From Maridesulfovibrio sp. (lineage in GTDB: Bacteria > Desulfobacterota > Desulfovibrionia > Desulfovibrionales > Desulfovibrionaceae): a stretch of 64,000 nucleotides of DNA. The position numbers and the translations under genes were made by a program. The stretch's first letter is position 1; each line of letters opens with the position of its first letter. The stretch is taken from positions 109,501-173,500 of the forward strand of contig NZ_OY762999.1 in NCBI RefSeq assembly GCF_963666665.1. The letters are read 5' to 3'. The notes beneath the pieces are model-generated. The model worked only from the letters and a program-made list of their open reading frames with translations. It was not told where the DNA came from and searched no databases. Below, piece by piece: positions 35,710 through 44,921 of this stretch.

Positions 35710-37761
35710 TTAGCAGCAGAATGTATTGTATACTTGTCTGTCTTTATATTCTGCCTTCTTGCCTTCATTCCATTGTTTAACCGGACGATAGTAACCGACA
35801 ATTCGGGTGTAGACTTCCGATTCAGAACCGCATTCAGGGCAGGTATGGTGTTCGCCTTGAATATATCCGTGTTCCTTGCAGATGGAGAAGGTCGGAGTGA
35901 TGGAGAGGTACGGGATTTTGGTGTTGCGAAAAGCTTTGATGATAAAGCTTTTCAGAGCATCAAGATCGGCTGTGGATTCTCCGAGGAAGGTGTGGAATAC
36001 CGAGCCCCCGGTGTACAGGGGCTGTAGTTTGTTCTGATGGGTGAGAGCCAGAACAACATCATCGGAAACTCCTACCGGAAGGGTGGTGGAGTTTGTGTAA
36101 TACGGAGTTCCATTACCGGAGGTCTTAATGTCGGCATAAAGGGACTTGTCAATTTTTGCCAGACGGTAGCTTGTGCCTTCAGCCGGGGTGGCTTCAAGGT
36201 TGTAAAGGCTGCCGGTCTCTTCCTGGAATTGGGAGGTCAGATCACGCAGGTGGTTGAGCACTCTGGTCATGAGTCTGATTCCTGAAGGCGTCTCGATTCC
36301 TTTGCCCAGCAGGTTCAGGCAGGCTTCATGTCCGCCCAGCAGACCGATGGTGGAAAAGTGTCCTTTGTAGCCGTTCTTGAGATAACGGCGGGACCACGGG
36401 AACATGCCGTTATCAAGGTTGGTCTGGATCAGTTTGCGTTTGAACTCAAGGGAGTTCTTGGCCTGAATGGCATACTCCTCAATGAGGTCGAGGAAATCCT
36501 CTTCGCCCTGTGCCAGATAAGCCAGCTTAGGCAGGTTGAGGGTGACCACGCCGATGGACCCGGTCAGGTCTCCGGCTCCGAAGAGGCCTCCGACTTTGTT
36601 GCGTAGTTCACGCAGGTCCATCTGCAGACGGCAGCACATGGAGCGCACGTCTTCGGGGTTGAGGTCGGAGTTAATGAAATTCTGGAAATAGGGCACGCCG
36701 TACTTGGCAGTCAGGTCGAGCAGGGTGTGGCCGATTTTGGAATTCCACGGGAAATCTTCGGTTACGTTGTATGTGGGGATGGGGAAGGAGAATATGCGGT
36801 TATGCTGATCTCCGTGAACCATGACTTCAAGGAAGGAGCGGTTGATCATCTCCATTTCCTCTGCATATTCACCGTAGGTGCTGTCTTGAAGTTCTCCGCC
36901 GATAATTACCGCTTCCTTGGCGATGTGCTTGGGCGGAACTAGGTCGAAAGAAAGGTTGGTGAACGGGCTCTGGCCTCCCCATCTGGAGGTGGTGTTCAGG
37001 TTGAACACGAACTTCTGCATGGCCTGAAGCACTTCTTCGTAGCTGAGGCCGTCGTGGCGGATGAACGGGGCGAGGTAGGTATCAACGTTGTTGAAGGCCT
37101 GAGCTCCGGCCCATTCGTTTTGCAGGGTGCCGAGAAAGTTGACCATCTGGCCGAGGACAGCGTCAAAGTGACGTGCCGGTCCGGCACAGGAGCGGCCTTC
37201 AAGGTTGAAACCTTCGAGTAGAAGGTCGCGCAGGGACCATCCGGCGCAATAACCAGCCAATCCGTAGGAAAGATCATGAATGTGGAAATAGCCGTGTTCG
37301 TGAGCCTGCCTGATTTCCTCTGGGTATTTTTCAAGGGCGTAACGAGCCTGAATTGTTCCGGAGAGATGAAGCATGAGACCCTGAAAGGAATGGGTCATAT
37401 TGGCATTTTCAGCCACGCGCCAATCACTTTTTTCAAGGTATTCGTCAATTGTTTCCTTGATGTCGAGATAGGCGTCTTTTTGATTTCTGAGCCTGCGGCG
37501 GTTGTCGCGGTAGAGAATGAACTTTTTGGCAACGGAGTGCAGACGGGAATCCATAAGCACTTCTTCGACCATATTCTGAACATGTTCCTGCTCAGGGATG
37601 TCGACTCCTTCGAGCTTGTACTCAACCTTTCTGGCCATACGTTTGGCCATGAGCGGGTCTTTAATACCGCTGGCGCTCAGTGCTTTGAAAATGGCCTGTG
37701 CAATTCGCTCAGTCGACCAGGTCTCCAACCGGCCGTCTCGCTTCATTATCTGCGTGGGCAT
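35710..37761 (-). CDS. nrdD: Anaerobic ribonucleoside-triphosphate reductase (class III)
   Basis: NrdD reduces ribonucleotides using a glycyl radical and is essential for anaerobic DNA synthesis. The 683-residue protein has an N-terminal ATP cone (MKRDGRLETWSTERIAQAIFKAL), the long catalytic barrel (GSIGVVTLNLPKLAYLAQG), a zinc site near the C-terminus (CKEHGY, TCPECG) and the glycyl-radical site RIVGYYRPV about 28 residues before the end. The C-terminal NTFCC is usual. The SD AAGGAGAG lies close to the ATG. The start overlaps the end of nrdG by 53 bases, so nrdG is translated first and the two are coupled. Confidence 0.96.
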   Translation of the reverse strand: MPTQIMKRDGRLETWSTERIAQAIFKALSASGIKDPLMAKRMARKVEYKLEGVDIPEQEHVQNMVEEVLMDSRLHSVAKKFILYRDNRRRLRNQKDAYLDIKETIDEYLEKSDWRVAENANMTHSFQGLMLHLSGTIQARYALEKYPEEIRQAHEHGYFHIHDLSYGLAGYCAGWSLRDLLLEGFNLEGRSCAGPARHFDAVLGQMVNFLGTLQNEWAGAQAFNNVDTYLAPFIRHDGLSYEEVLQAMQKFVFNLNTTSRWGGQSPFTNLSFDLVPPKHIAKEAVIIGGELQDSTYGEYAEEMEMINRSFLEVMVHGDQHNRIFSFPIPTYNVTEDFPWNSKIGHTLLDLTAKYGVPYFQNFINSDLNPEDVRSMCCRLQMDLRELRNKVGGLFGAGDLTGSIGVVTLNLPKLAYLAQGEEDFLDLIEEYAIQAKNSLEFKRKLIQTNLDNGMFPWSRRYLKNGYKGHFSTIGLLGGHEACLNLLGKGIETPSGIRLMTRVLNHLRDLTSQFQEETGSLYNLEATPAEGTSYRLAKIDKSLYADIKTSGNGTPYYTNSTTLPVGVSDDVVLALTHQNKLQPLYTGGSVFHTFLGESTADLDALKSFIIKAFRNTKIPYLSITPTFSICKEHGYIQGEHHTCPECGSESEVYTRIVGYYRPVKQWNEGKKAEYKDRQVYNTFCC

Positions 37762-38389
37762 GATCTCTCCTTGGAGGAATGTAGTTCTGGATGGTCAGGT
37801 CAAAGCCATCCGGAAGATAACTCTTGGCAGTTTCAACATCTTCATCTGTAAGGATAGGCACCTTGGTCAGACGAAAATAGAAGGCTTTGGGGTTGGCTTC
37901 GGCAAGCTCGAAAATCTTTTCAAGATTTTTCTGTGCCGCTTCAGCGGTAACGGCCTGCCCGGTCAGGGCAGGATACTTCTCATACGGTCCTTTAACATCA
38001 ACGGCGAACATGTCCGCCAATCCCTGCTGGAGAATATCTTCAAGAATATCAGGAAGCATGCCGTTACTGTCCATCTTAATGGGTAGTTTGGATACTTTCC
38101 TGATTTCATAAAGAATTTCACCAAGGTTCGGTACCGTTGTAGGCTCGCCACCAGTGATAGTGACCCCGTCAAGCCATTTTGCTCGGTTCCTTAGGAAAGA
38201 TTTCATGTCTTCTCTGGACAGAAGGGGCAGACGCTCCATATTCCACGCCATGTCGAAGTTATGGCAGGTGGGGCAGTTTAAGTTGCAACCGCCGAAGAAG
38301 AATACGCAGCTGGTCCGGCCGGGCCAGTCGCAAAGACTGAGCGGCTCAATACCGCGGAGATGATTCCATCCAGAAGAGAGATCGTTCAT
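37709..38389 (-). CDS. nrdG: Anaerobic ribonucleotide reductase-activating protein (radical SAM, NrdG2 type)
   Basis: This radical SAM enzyme generates the glycyl radical on NrdD. The 226-residue protein has the cluster motif CNLNCPTCHN, TITGGEPT (SAM binding) and KMDSNGM. It resembles the NrdG2 subgroup, longer than E. coli NrdG. Its last 17 or so codons overlap the first codons of nrdD in another frame. No SD is obvious before ATG 38389. I looked for an NrdR box in the 519 bases upstream and did not find one. Confidence 0.92.
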   Translation of the reverse strand: MNDLSSGWNHLRGIEPLSLCDWPGRTSCVFFFGGCNLNCPTCHNFDMAWNMERLPLLSREDMKSFLRNRAKWLDGVTITGGEPTTVPNLGEILYEIRKVSKLPIKMDSNGMLPDILEDILQQGLADMFAVDVKGPYEKYPALTGQAVTAEAAQKNLEKIFELAEANPKAFYFRLTKVPILTDEDVETAKSYLPDGFDLTIQNYIPPRRDHAHADNEARRPVGDLVD

Positions 38390-38908
38390 GATATTTATTT
38401 ATTGAATTTTGTGTTTTTTAGAGAAAGTTTTCGACCTTGATTTGTTTCAGGTCCCATGAATTATGGGTTGAATCAACTTCGGAAAGAATACTAACTCAGG
38501 GGTCTAGTTTTGTACAGGGGGGTGAAAGAAAAATTGTTGTTACATTGTCATTACTGTCGATTATGAGTAAATATTGCTAAATAATGAAAAACCGTAAAAG
38601 TTTTCCACAAGTTCATAACCTTCAAAGAGCACGAAAAAACAGGACTTTTTCTAAACAAAGTTTAGAAAAAAAACTTGTTCTTAATGTCTGGGGTCAGTTT
38701 TTGACAAGGTATGGGAAAATAGTAAGGAAGGTTGTGCAGTTGCACAAAATGATCAGTTCTTTTAGCATGGCAGCGTATGATTTGAAAAGATTTTTTGTAG
38801 TGAAATTAAAAATTATTGTGTGCAGCTATGTCTATTTAAGGCTAAAGCCGGACGTCATTCCGGCCGAAAAATTATATATCTGAAACAGATCCTTTTTCGT
38901 GAGGTATT
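38390..38908. other. 519-base gap upstream of nrdG and the Cys-rich exported protein
   Basis: This divergent intergenic region is AT-rich. A 99-codon ORF at 38584-38883 (plus) is Lys/Phe-rich, lacks an SD and has no recognisable pattern, so I do not call it a gene. Promoters for nrdG and for the gene at 38909 must lie here, but I cannot place them. Confidence 0.5.
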
Positions 38909-39433
38909 ATGAGAAGCCTTTTGCTCATCTCTATATTAACAGTTCTTTGTTATGTCTCGTCACCGGCACAGGCCAGAAGCATGGAGGAAGAGCGGGCCTT
39001 GTGTCTGACCAGAAGCGCCCTTGCCCGGGCTCAGTGCAAGGATCCCCATGAATTTAGTTATGTTGGTAAAAAACAAGGTAATATTTACATCTATAATTCT
39101 TTTTATGGTGCTAAGTATACGGATTTCTTCTGTAAGATAGAGGATGGTGAGATTGCGATAATGTCTCGGAAAAAGAAATTCCGGCGCAGTGTTAAGTATT
39201 ATATTGATGAGAATGAGTGCGGAGTTATTGAATATTTCCCTGCTTCCTGCACAAAGCGTTCAGTGATCAAGTGTTGTTTTCCAAAGTCTGAGAAAGAACT
39301 GAAGGCTGATAAGGAAGCAGAATTCTGGCAGCGTTCCGTACCTGACTTGTTGAAGGAAGATCAGGAAAATGCACTTAAGGAGTTGCAGAATAAGACTTCT
39401 AAATCTTCCGAAACCAAGCCAGAAGCGCAATAG
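38909..39433 (+). CDS. Exported Cys-containing protein of unknown function
   Basis: The 174-residue protein has a clear signal peptide (MRSLLLISILTVLCYVSS...AQA, cleavage near residue 23). The mature part has seven cysteines (in ALC, AQC, FFC, NEC, ASC and CC), suggesting disulfides in the periplasm, and ends in a Lys/Glu-rich helix. I do not recognise the family. GAGG precedes ATG 38909. Its last 35 bases overlap the convergent zinc-ribbon gene. Confidence 0.75.
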   Translation: MRSLLLISILTVLCYVSSPAQARSMEEERALCLTRSALARAQCKDPHEFSYVGKKQGNIYIYNSFYGAKYTDFFCKIEDGEIAIMSRKKKFRRSVKYYIDENECGVIEYFPASCTKRSVIKCCFPKSEKELKADKEAEFWQRSVPDLLKEDQENALKELQNKTSKSSETKPEAQ

Positions 39434-39701
39434 CGGGGGTCAGGGCGTAGAGGGGCCAGTATAATTGATTATAGGTAAAAAAGATTACGGCACCGAGGAG
39501 GAAAAGAGCGTAGACCCATGCTTCACCATGCTTGGAAAAGCGTTTGTCCTTTTCCAGTTTCAGATGAAACATGTTGCGGCGCTCCTGCTGAGCTAATTCA
39601 GATTCCAGCCGTTTTCTGCCGGATTGCAGTTTATGTCCGCATTTGGAGCAGACTTTTGCTGCATTGTTGTTTTTTTGGCCGCATTTGTTGCAGGTTATCA
39701 T
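39399..39701 (-). CDS. Zinc-ribbon membrane protein
   Basis: The 100-residue protein starts with a zinc ribbon (CNKCGQ ... CSKCGHK, residues 4-22), continues with a charged helix, and has one or two transmembrane helices at the C-terminus (WVYALFLLGAVIFFTYNQLYWPLYALTPAIALLAWF). Such small proteins are common and uncharacterised. The 3' end overlaps the convergent exported-protein gene by 35 bases. The SD is weak. Confidence 0.75.
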   Translation of the reverse strand: MITCNKCGQKNNNAAKVCSKCGHKLQSGRKRLESELAQQERRNMFHLKLEKDKRFSKHGEAWVYALFLLGAVIFFTYNQLYWPLYALTPAIALLAWFRKI

Positions 39702-39992
39702 TAAGCTGTAACCCCATGGGTATGTTTCTAGTATTAAGGTTCGGTGGTCTTGGTAAATAATAAAATATGCGAGATCGTCAATATTTTATTTGTTTATCTG
39801 GTTCAAGCAAGAAAAGTACCATTGTTTTCAACTGGTTCTTTTTCTATAATCGATCATTTCGTGAGGTCGCTCAGTTATCTTTCTTGCATGAGTGGTGTAA
39901 GCTAAGGCTTATAATTCTAAACTTCTTGACTATTATAGCTGAATTGAGACATTTTCATTCAAATAATTTAAGAAATTGTTGATGGAGTTTTC

Positions 39993-41576
39993 ATGAGTGA
40001 CGTGTCCCAGGAAAATGCGCAGGTTCCTGATAAAGATAAGCGGATTGATTTTTATTTGAAGGTACTGACTCGCCTAAAGGAGCGCAGTACCCTGCGTGAA
40101 GTACTTGAACGTGAGGTTTTCCTTGAGTTTATCAAGTACAATAACAACCGCATTAATGAATTCCCTTTGCTGGAAAAACAGCAGAGCGGGATTATCGCGC
40201 TTTTATGTCACCGTTCCATTGACCTTCCGTCTCATGAATATATCAAGAAGATCCTCAGTGAATTCATCCTGATGATCGGTCGCTTCAGCAAGCTTAAGGA
40301 CGGCAAGGATAAGGATGCCTTGGATGCCATTCGTTCCCGGCTGATCAATGCTGAAACTTTGCTGATCAAGACTGTTCAGGGGGTGGTTTATGCCTCCTGT
40401 CTTATTTCCGATAATTTTGAGGAAGTAACCCTGCGTCATTTGGGCGAACCCGCGCTCAAGAAGTATAATGCTTTGCTTGAGCAGTATGAGTTGGATAAGA
40501 ATTTCTGGAATGCCCTGATTGAGCAGTTCATTACTCAGGAAGTCGAATCTTCCCTTAACGAGATAATCACCAATGAGCGCTACACCCTGACCCGGGATAA
40601 GAATTACGTTATACTGCGTTTCCCTTTTGATGATGTCACCGGGCGTTTTTCTTCTGATCTCCCTGCTATTGATAAAACAAGAATTCAAAATGCATTTGAA
40701 CAGGTTGGCTCAGATGAGGAGTCGGTGCAAGTCCTGAAGATGACCTATAACTCTCTGCTGGATAGCGGTATTCTGGTTCAGGGCGATGATCCGGTAAGTA
40801 ATGATACTGTTGAGCGTATTGCCCGTATTGTCTGTATTGATCCGGCTACTACCAAATTCAAGCAGGATTACGATGCCGCCATGGAAGCCTTGCGTGAGTC
40901 TGCTTATTCAGCGGATAGTGCGGAAAAAGAGGCGGAAATGGCTCGTAATATGCAATTCTCGCAGGATCAGATTGGGGCATGTGCTGTCGGGGTCAGTCTT
41001 ACTCTTGATATTGTTGTCCGTGAATTTTTACTGGGCCTGAAAAATTTTACCCAGCGAGATGAAAAGGTTCTGTCCGTTTTTCTGCGTATGTTCGGCGTGG
41101 AAGCCTTGGATAAGCTGTTCTTTTACCTTACTGAAGTTAAATTTTCCGCTTTGCTTAAGAGGAAAATACAGGGTGAGGAAAGCAAGATGCAGCTGCGGGT
41201 ACTCAAACGCAGGCGTGCTGCGACCAAGGATGTGTTGGCGCTTAATGAAATTGGGATGACCCGTATCCGTATGGCCAGACTTTGGCTTAAAGATTCTGCA
41301 AATCAAAACTGGTTGCTTTTTAAGCAGAACACCGCTCAAGATTTGGTAAAAGAGATGCAGCTGTTGGCACTTGAGAAAGAACTTGCTACTGCAATTCTAA
41401 GGCTTTATGAAAAGGGCGATCACAAGGTCGAGTTCCTTGTCTTCATCAGCTTGCAGGCTGTTGCCAAAGCTACCAAAGATATTCGCGGTAAGCTCAATGA
41501 TTTGTTCATGCGTTTCGGTATCGGTGAGCAGAGCGATGAGCAACTGGCCAAGAAACTGTCGGCTTCCACAAAGTAA
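39993..41576 (+). CDS. Helix-rich cytoplasmic protein of unknown function, 527 residues
   Basis: I do not recognise the family. The protein has no signal peptide or transmembrane helix and is almost entirely predicted amphipathic helix, starting with DKRIDFYLKVLTRLKERSTLREVLEREVFLEF. A beta-like stretch TLTRDKNYVILRFPFDD lies in the middle. No catalytic motif is visible. ATG 39993 follows TGATGGAG. It has about 290 bases upstream (39702-39992) with no convincing gene; a 71-codon ORF at 39767-39982 has no coding signature. A terminator follows. Confidence 0.8.
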   Translation: MSDVSQENAQVPDKDKRIDFYLKVLTRLKERSTLREVLEREVFLEFIKYNNNRINEFPLLEKQQSGIIALLCHRSIDLPSHEYIKKILSEFILMIGRFSKLKDGKDKDALDAIRSRLINAETLLIKTVQGVVYASCLISDNFEEVTLRHLGEPALKKYNALLEQYELDKNFWNALIEQFITQEVESSLNEIITNERYTLTRDKNYVILRFPFDDVTGRFSSDLPAIDKTRIQNAFEQVGSDEESVQVLKMTYNSLLDSGILVQGDDPVSNDTVERIARIVCIDPATTKFKQDYDAAMEALRESAYSADSAEKEAEMARNMQFSQDQIGACAVGVSLTLDIVVREFLLGLKNFTQRDEKVLSVFLRMFGVEALDKLFFYLTEVKFSALLKRKIQGEESKMQLRVLKRRRAATKDVLALNEIGMTRIRMARLWLKDSANQNWLLFKQNTAQDLVKEMQLLALEKELATAILRLYEKGDHKVEFLVFISLQAVAKATKDIRGKLNDLFMRFGIGEQSDEQLAKKLSASTK

Positions 41577-41599
41577 AAAATTGTATTTCAAGCAATAAA

Positions 41600-41634
41600 A
41601 AAGCTCTCCCTGCGCATGCAAGGAGAGTTTTTTT
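41600..41634 (+). terminator. Bidirectional terminator between the 527-residue gene and purU
   Basis: CTCTCC (41604-41609) pairs with GGAGAG (41622-41627) with an inner TGC/GCA helix, flanked by an A-run before and a T-run after. It can serve both convergent genes. Confidence 0.85.
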
Positions 41635-41653
41635 ATTCTCAAGTCAATAAATA

Positions 41654-42523
41654 CTAAGTAAATACAACAGTCTTGTTGCCGTCTACCAGTACTCTTTCGG
41701 TGAGGTGCCATTTAACGGCTCTGCTGAGTACCTGACGTTCAATGTCCCGGCCGAGGACTTTGAGTTCTTCGTAGTCGTGACGGTGGGAAACGCGGATGAC
41801 GTCCTGTTCAATGATCGGACCCTGATCCAGTTCTTCAGTAACATAGTGGGCGGTTGCACCGATGAGCTTAACACCGCGCTCTCCGGCCCTGCGGTAGGGG
41901 TCGGCGCCAACGAATGCAGGCAGGAAGGAGTGGTGGATATTGATGATGCGGTTGGGATAGGCATCAATCAATTTGGGTGTCAAAATCTGCATGTAGCGGG
42001 CGAGGATGACCAGATCGGCATTGCCTTCCAGAAGCTCAAGGATTTTCTTTTCAGAAGCTTCCTTGTTGTCTTTTTCGACTGGAACGTGATGAAAGGGAAC
42101 ATCGAATGACTCAACCGCCTTACGCAGATCATCATGGTTGCTGATGACCATGGTGATCTCGGTGTGGAGTTCGTCGCGCTTGGCCCTCCAGAGCAGGTCC
42201 ATGAGTGCATGGTCGAACTTCGAGACAAGGATGGCTGTTTTCTTTTTGATCCATGCCGGATTGATGTTCCACTCCATATCGAATTTATCAGCAACCTTTT
42301 CGGCGAATTCTTGTCTGAACTCTTCAAGGCCGTCTTCAATTCCGTTCATATGAAATTTCATTCTGAGGAAAAAACGTCCGCCAACGGGGTCGCTGGAATG
42401 CTGGTCGGAATGGATGATATTTGCATTCTTGGAAAACAGGAAGCCGGAAACCGCTGAAACTATTCCGGGTCTGTCCTTGCAGGATACAGTCAAATACGCT
42501 GTTGATTCTCTTGATGATGTCAT
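41654..42523 (-). CDS. purU: Formyltetrahydrofolate deformylase
   Basis: PurU hydrolyses 10-formyl-THF to THF and formate. The 289-residue protein has an N-terminal ACT domain (CKDRPGIVSAVSGFLFSKNANI) and a C-terminal formyltransferase fold with LARYMQILTPKLI, NIHHSFLPAFVGADPYR (catalytic Asn/His) and TEELDQGPIIEQD. The length is normal. Single-gene unit with a terminator shared with the convergent gene; no SD is obvious. Confidence 0.95.
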   Translation of the reverse strand: MTSSRESTAYLTVSCKDRPGIVSAVSGFLFSKNANIIHSDQHSSDPVGGRFFLRMKFHMNGIEDGLEEFRQEFAEKVADKFDMEWNINPAWIKKKTAILVSKFDHALMDLLWRAKRDELHTEITMVISNHDDLRKAVESFDVPFHHVPVEKDNKEASEKKILELLEGNADLVILARYMQILTPKLIDAYPNRIINIHHSFLPAFVGADPYRRAGERGVKLIGATAHYVTEELDQGPIIEQDVIRVSHRHDYEELKVLGRDIERQVLSRAVKWHLTERVLVDGNKTVVFT

Positions 42524-42785
42524 TGTTTAACTCGATATAAAAATAAATTTGTTCCAAAAAAAGGGAATTCTTCTACCAATTCAGCTCATGGCAGGCAAGT
42601 CAAAGTAGCGTGTGTGATATATATGAAATTTTAAGTTTTTTTAAAAAATGCATTTAAAAATTTCGAAATTATAAAAAAACGCCTTTACAACTATTGAATC
42701 AGAAATTATCTCAGGCTCGTTTTCGCTTTTAGGAAAAGTGAACATATAAAAAATAAATGCAGTCTATCTGCTTTCGAGGTTGGAT

Positions 42786-43445
42786 ATGAGTGTTTTAAAC
42801 GGTGAAATGGTCCAGTCCGCAATCAACGGATTTATGTATTTCGGCGATATTGTATTCGCGGTCAGTGGAGCGTTGGCTGCTGGAAGGCGCAGGATGGATA
42901 TTGTCGGCTACGTGCTGATCGGAACCATTACCGGGCTTGGTGGCGGGTCTCTGCGCGATGTCCTGTTGGATCATCCTGTCTGGTGGACTCATGAGCCGGT
43001 AGAGTTGTATCTGTGCATAATGGCAACTATGTTCACATATTTTTGCCGTCTTGAGATCAAGGACCGTTACAAGGCTACTGCATGGTTTGATGCCCTCGGA
43101 TTGAGTGCATTTGCTGTTACCGGAAGTTCTGTCGCATTTCTACAGTCGCAGGTGCCGTGGACAGTTGCTGTGTTTATGGGAGTTATGACTGCAACCGGGG
43201 GCGGGGTGATACGTGATGTATTGACCGGAAACCGGCCCATGATCCTTTGCGGCGAGCTTTATGCTGTGGCTGCCCTTGCCGGAGCGTTTGTCAACGTGGG
43301 CATGATGACATTACATGTGCAACCAGAAGTTGCCATGGCCTCGGGATTCATGGCTACTCTGGTTCTGCGGGGAGCGGCAGTTGTTTTTGATATCCGTCTT
43401 GGCCCTCCCGGTGAATTTGTAAGAGTCGGCGGACGCAGCAGGTAG
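42786..43445 (+). CDS. UPF0126/TRIC-type cation-channel-like membrane protein (YicG family)
   Basis: The 219-residue inner-membrane protein consists of two homologous three-helix units. Each carries the family motif: GTITGLGGGSLRDVLL and GVMTATGGGVIRDVL. Bacterial TRIC relatives conduct monovalent cations; some UPF0126 proteins are linked to glycine uptake. ATG 42786 is chosen because GAGG lies 6 bases upstream; the TTG at 42780 would overlap that SD. It has no obvious operon partner. Confidence 0.88.
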   Translation: MSVLNGEMVQSAINGFMYFGDIVFAVSGALAAGRRRMDIVGYVLIGTITGLGGGSLRDVLLDHPVWWTHEPVELYLCIMATMFTYFCRLEIKDRYKATAWFDALGLSAFAVTGSSVAFLQSQVPWTVAVFMGVMTATGGGVIRDVLTGNRPMILCGELYAVAALAGAFVNVGMMTLHVQPEVAMASGFMATLVLRGAAVVFDIRLGPPGEFVRVGGRSR

Positions 43446-43556
43446 TTTTTCAGGGCCTTTTTTAACTGACACCATTAAATTGATGTAAATTGTATCTTTA
43501 TGTTGGCTGACTTCTAAAGTAGTTGTCTGGGTGTAAGTTCAAACCGGAGAAATACT

Positions 43557-44024
43557 ATGTTTAGAGAAATTCAGAATACCAAGAAGATATTACCCGAAGG
43601 GTCTGTTCAAGAAATTCTTGAAGCCGGTGAAGAGGGGGTCCTGGCTACTTGCGGTGAAGACGGTTATCCATGTGTCACCCCGCTAAATTATGTGTATTAC
43701 AACGGGGCCATCTATTTCCATTGTGCATTGACCGGACATAAGCTGGATAACATTGCATTTAATCCCAAAGTTTCGTTTTGCGTTTATGTTGATACAGAGC
43801 TCTTGCCTTCAAAATTCAGCATTACGTTCAGGTCCGTTGTTGTCTTCGGAAAGGCTGAAGAAGTTTCCGGCAGCGAGAAGAAGGAAGCCCTGCTCGCACT
43901 GGTGCACAGGCTCTCCCCGGATCATATCCCCGCAGGAGAAAAGTACATTAATAATGATATGGACAAGACGCGGGTGCTCAAAATCAATATTGAACATGCC
44001 ACGGCAAAAGGGCGTGTGAAGTAA
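43557..44024 (+). CDS. Pyridoxamine 5'-phosphate oxidase-fold flavoprotein (NimA-like)
   Basis: The 155-residue protein has the split-barrel PNPOx pattern: GVLATCGEDGYPCVTPLNYVYYNGAIYFHCALTGHKLDNI and KVSFCVYVD, followed by a SVVVFGKAEEV strand. The NimA branch binds FMN and in some members reduces nitroimidazoles. It is not the B6 biosynthetic enzyme. The SD GGAG is 8 bases before the ATG. A very strong terminator closes it. Confidence 0.88.
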   Translation: MFREIQNTKKILPEGSVQEILEAGEEGVLATCGEDGYPCVTPLNYVYYNGAIYFHCALTGHKLDNIAFNPKVSFCVYVDTELLPSKFSITFRSVVVFGKAEEVSGSEKKEALLALVHRLSPDHIPAGEKYINNDMDKTRVLKINIEHATAKGRVK

Positions 44025-44050
44025 TTTTTTGCATTACATAAAAATACTCA

Positions 44051-44092
44051 AAAGGGCTGGTTTGACCAAAAGTCAAACCAGCCCTTTTTTTT
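44051..44092 (+). terminator. Rho-independent terminator after the flavoprotein gene
   Basis: AAAGGGCTGGTTTGAC pairs perfectly with GTCAAACCAGCCCTTT across a 5-base loop, followed by more T. Confidence 0.95.
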
Positions 44093-44110
44093 AGAGCACT
44101 ATTTATAAAC

Positions 44111-44190
44111 GACGCAGCGAAGCTTAATAAAAGTTTTTGGGATTCTTAAACTCTTTTTACAGAAAGGGTTTAAGCAGTCGGAGGCATTAG
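44111..44190 (+). repeat. Dispersed palindromic intergenic repeat, copy 3
   Basis: It has the ends GCAGCGAAGCTTAATAAAAG and GTCGGAGGCA, and a decayed central hairpin (CTTAAACTCTTTTT against AGAAAGGGTTTAAG). It lies between convergent genes, and its right end contains the stop codon of livF (TAA on the minus strand at 44189-44187). Confidence 0.8.
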
Positions 44191-44921
44191 CCTCCCAAAT
44201 ATGCTTTCTTCACTTCAGGATCATTTATAAGTTCTGCAGACGAACCTTGGGCGACAATTTCTCCGGTATCAAGCACGTATCCGCGATGGGCGAACTTGAG
44301 TGCAAGATTTGCGTTCTGCTCAATTAAGAGAATTGTGAGTCCCTGTTCGTTCAATTCCTTGAGGGTCCGAAACATGTCGTACATGAGCAGTGGCGCAAGG
44401 CCCATCGAAGGCTCGTCGAGCATGATGAAATTGCATTTGGACATGAGCGCACGGCCCACGGCAAGCATCTGCTGTTCACCGCCGGAAAGGGATTCACTGC
44501 GCTGCTTGCGGCGTTCCGCAAGGCGCGGGAAGAGTGCGAAGACGCGGTCGTAATCACCATGAACTTCCTTGATGGAATCTTTGCGGGCGTATGTTGCCAA
44601 CTTGAGGTTTTCCTCGACGGTGAGGTTGCCGAAAATATGCCTTCCTTCAGGTACTAGAGCCAGATGCAGGTCGGAAATGACCTTGTGCGGCGGCATGTCG
44701 AGGATGGAATCTCCTTTCCATGAGATTTCGCCTGAGATGACCTTGGGAGCTTCCGGCGGGGGAAGGCGGCTGATGGAAAGCAGGGTGGTGGTTTTGCCCG
44801 CACCGTTGGCTCCGATCAGGGTAACGATTTCCCCTTCATTAACATTGAACGAGATGCCGTGCAGGGCTTCAATATTACCGTATTTCACGCGGAGATCTTT
44901 GATTTCAAGTAGAGTAGTCAT
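44187..44921 (-). CDS. livF: Branched-chain amino-acid ABC transporter ATPase LivF
   Basis: The 244-residue NBD shows Walker A GANGAGKTT, signature LSGGEQQMLAVGRAL, Walker B FIMLDEPSMGL and the switch histidine position replaced by Gln (LLIEQNANLAL), as is normal for LivF. It overlaps the end of livG by one base (TGATG), indicating coupling. It is the last gene of the five-gene operon. Confidence 0.95.
   Translation of the reverse strand: MTTLLEIKDLRVKYGNIEALHGISFNVNEGEIVTLIGANGAGKTTTLLSISRLPPPEAPKVISGEISWKGDSILDMPPHKVISDLHLALVPEGRHIFGNLTVEENLKLATYARKDSIKEVHGDYDRVFALFPRLAERRKQRSESLSGGEQQMLAVGRALMSKCNFIMLDEPSMGLAPLLMYDMFRTLKELNEQGLTILLIEQNANLALKFAHRGYVLDTGEIVAQGSSAELINDPEVKKAYLGG

Noticed and set aside
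38390..38700. NrdR box upstream of nrdG
   Set aside because: No pair of matching palindromic boxes was found on reading the region.
38584..38883. 99-codon ORF in the nrdG upstream gap
   Set aside because: No SD, Lys/Phe-rich composition typical of AT-rich noncoding DNA, no family pattern.
39767..39982. 71-codon ORF before the 527-residue gene
   Set aside because: No SD and no coding signature; probably the promoter region of the next gene.
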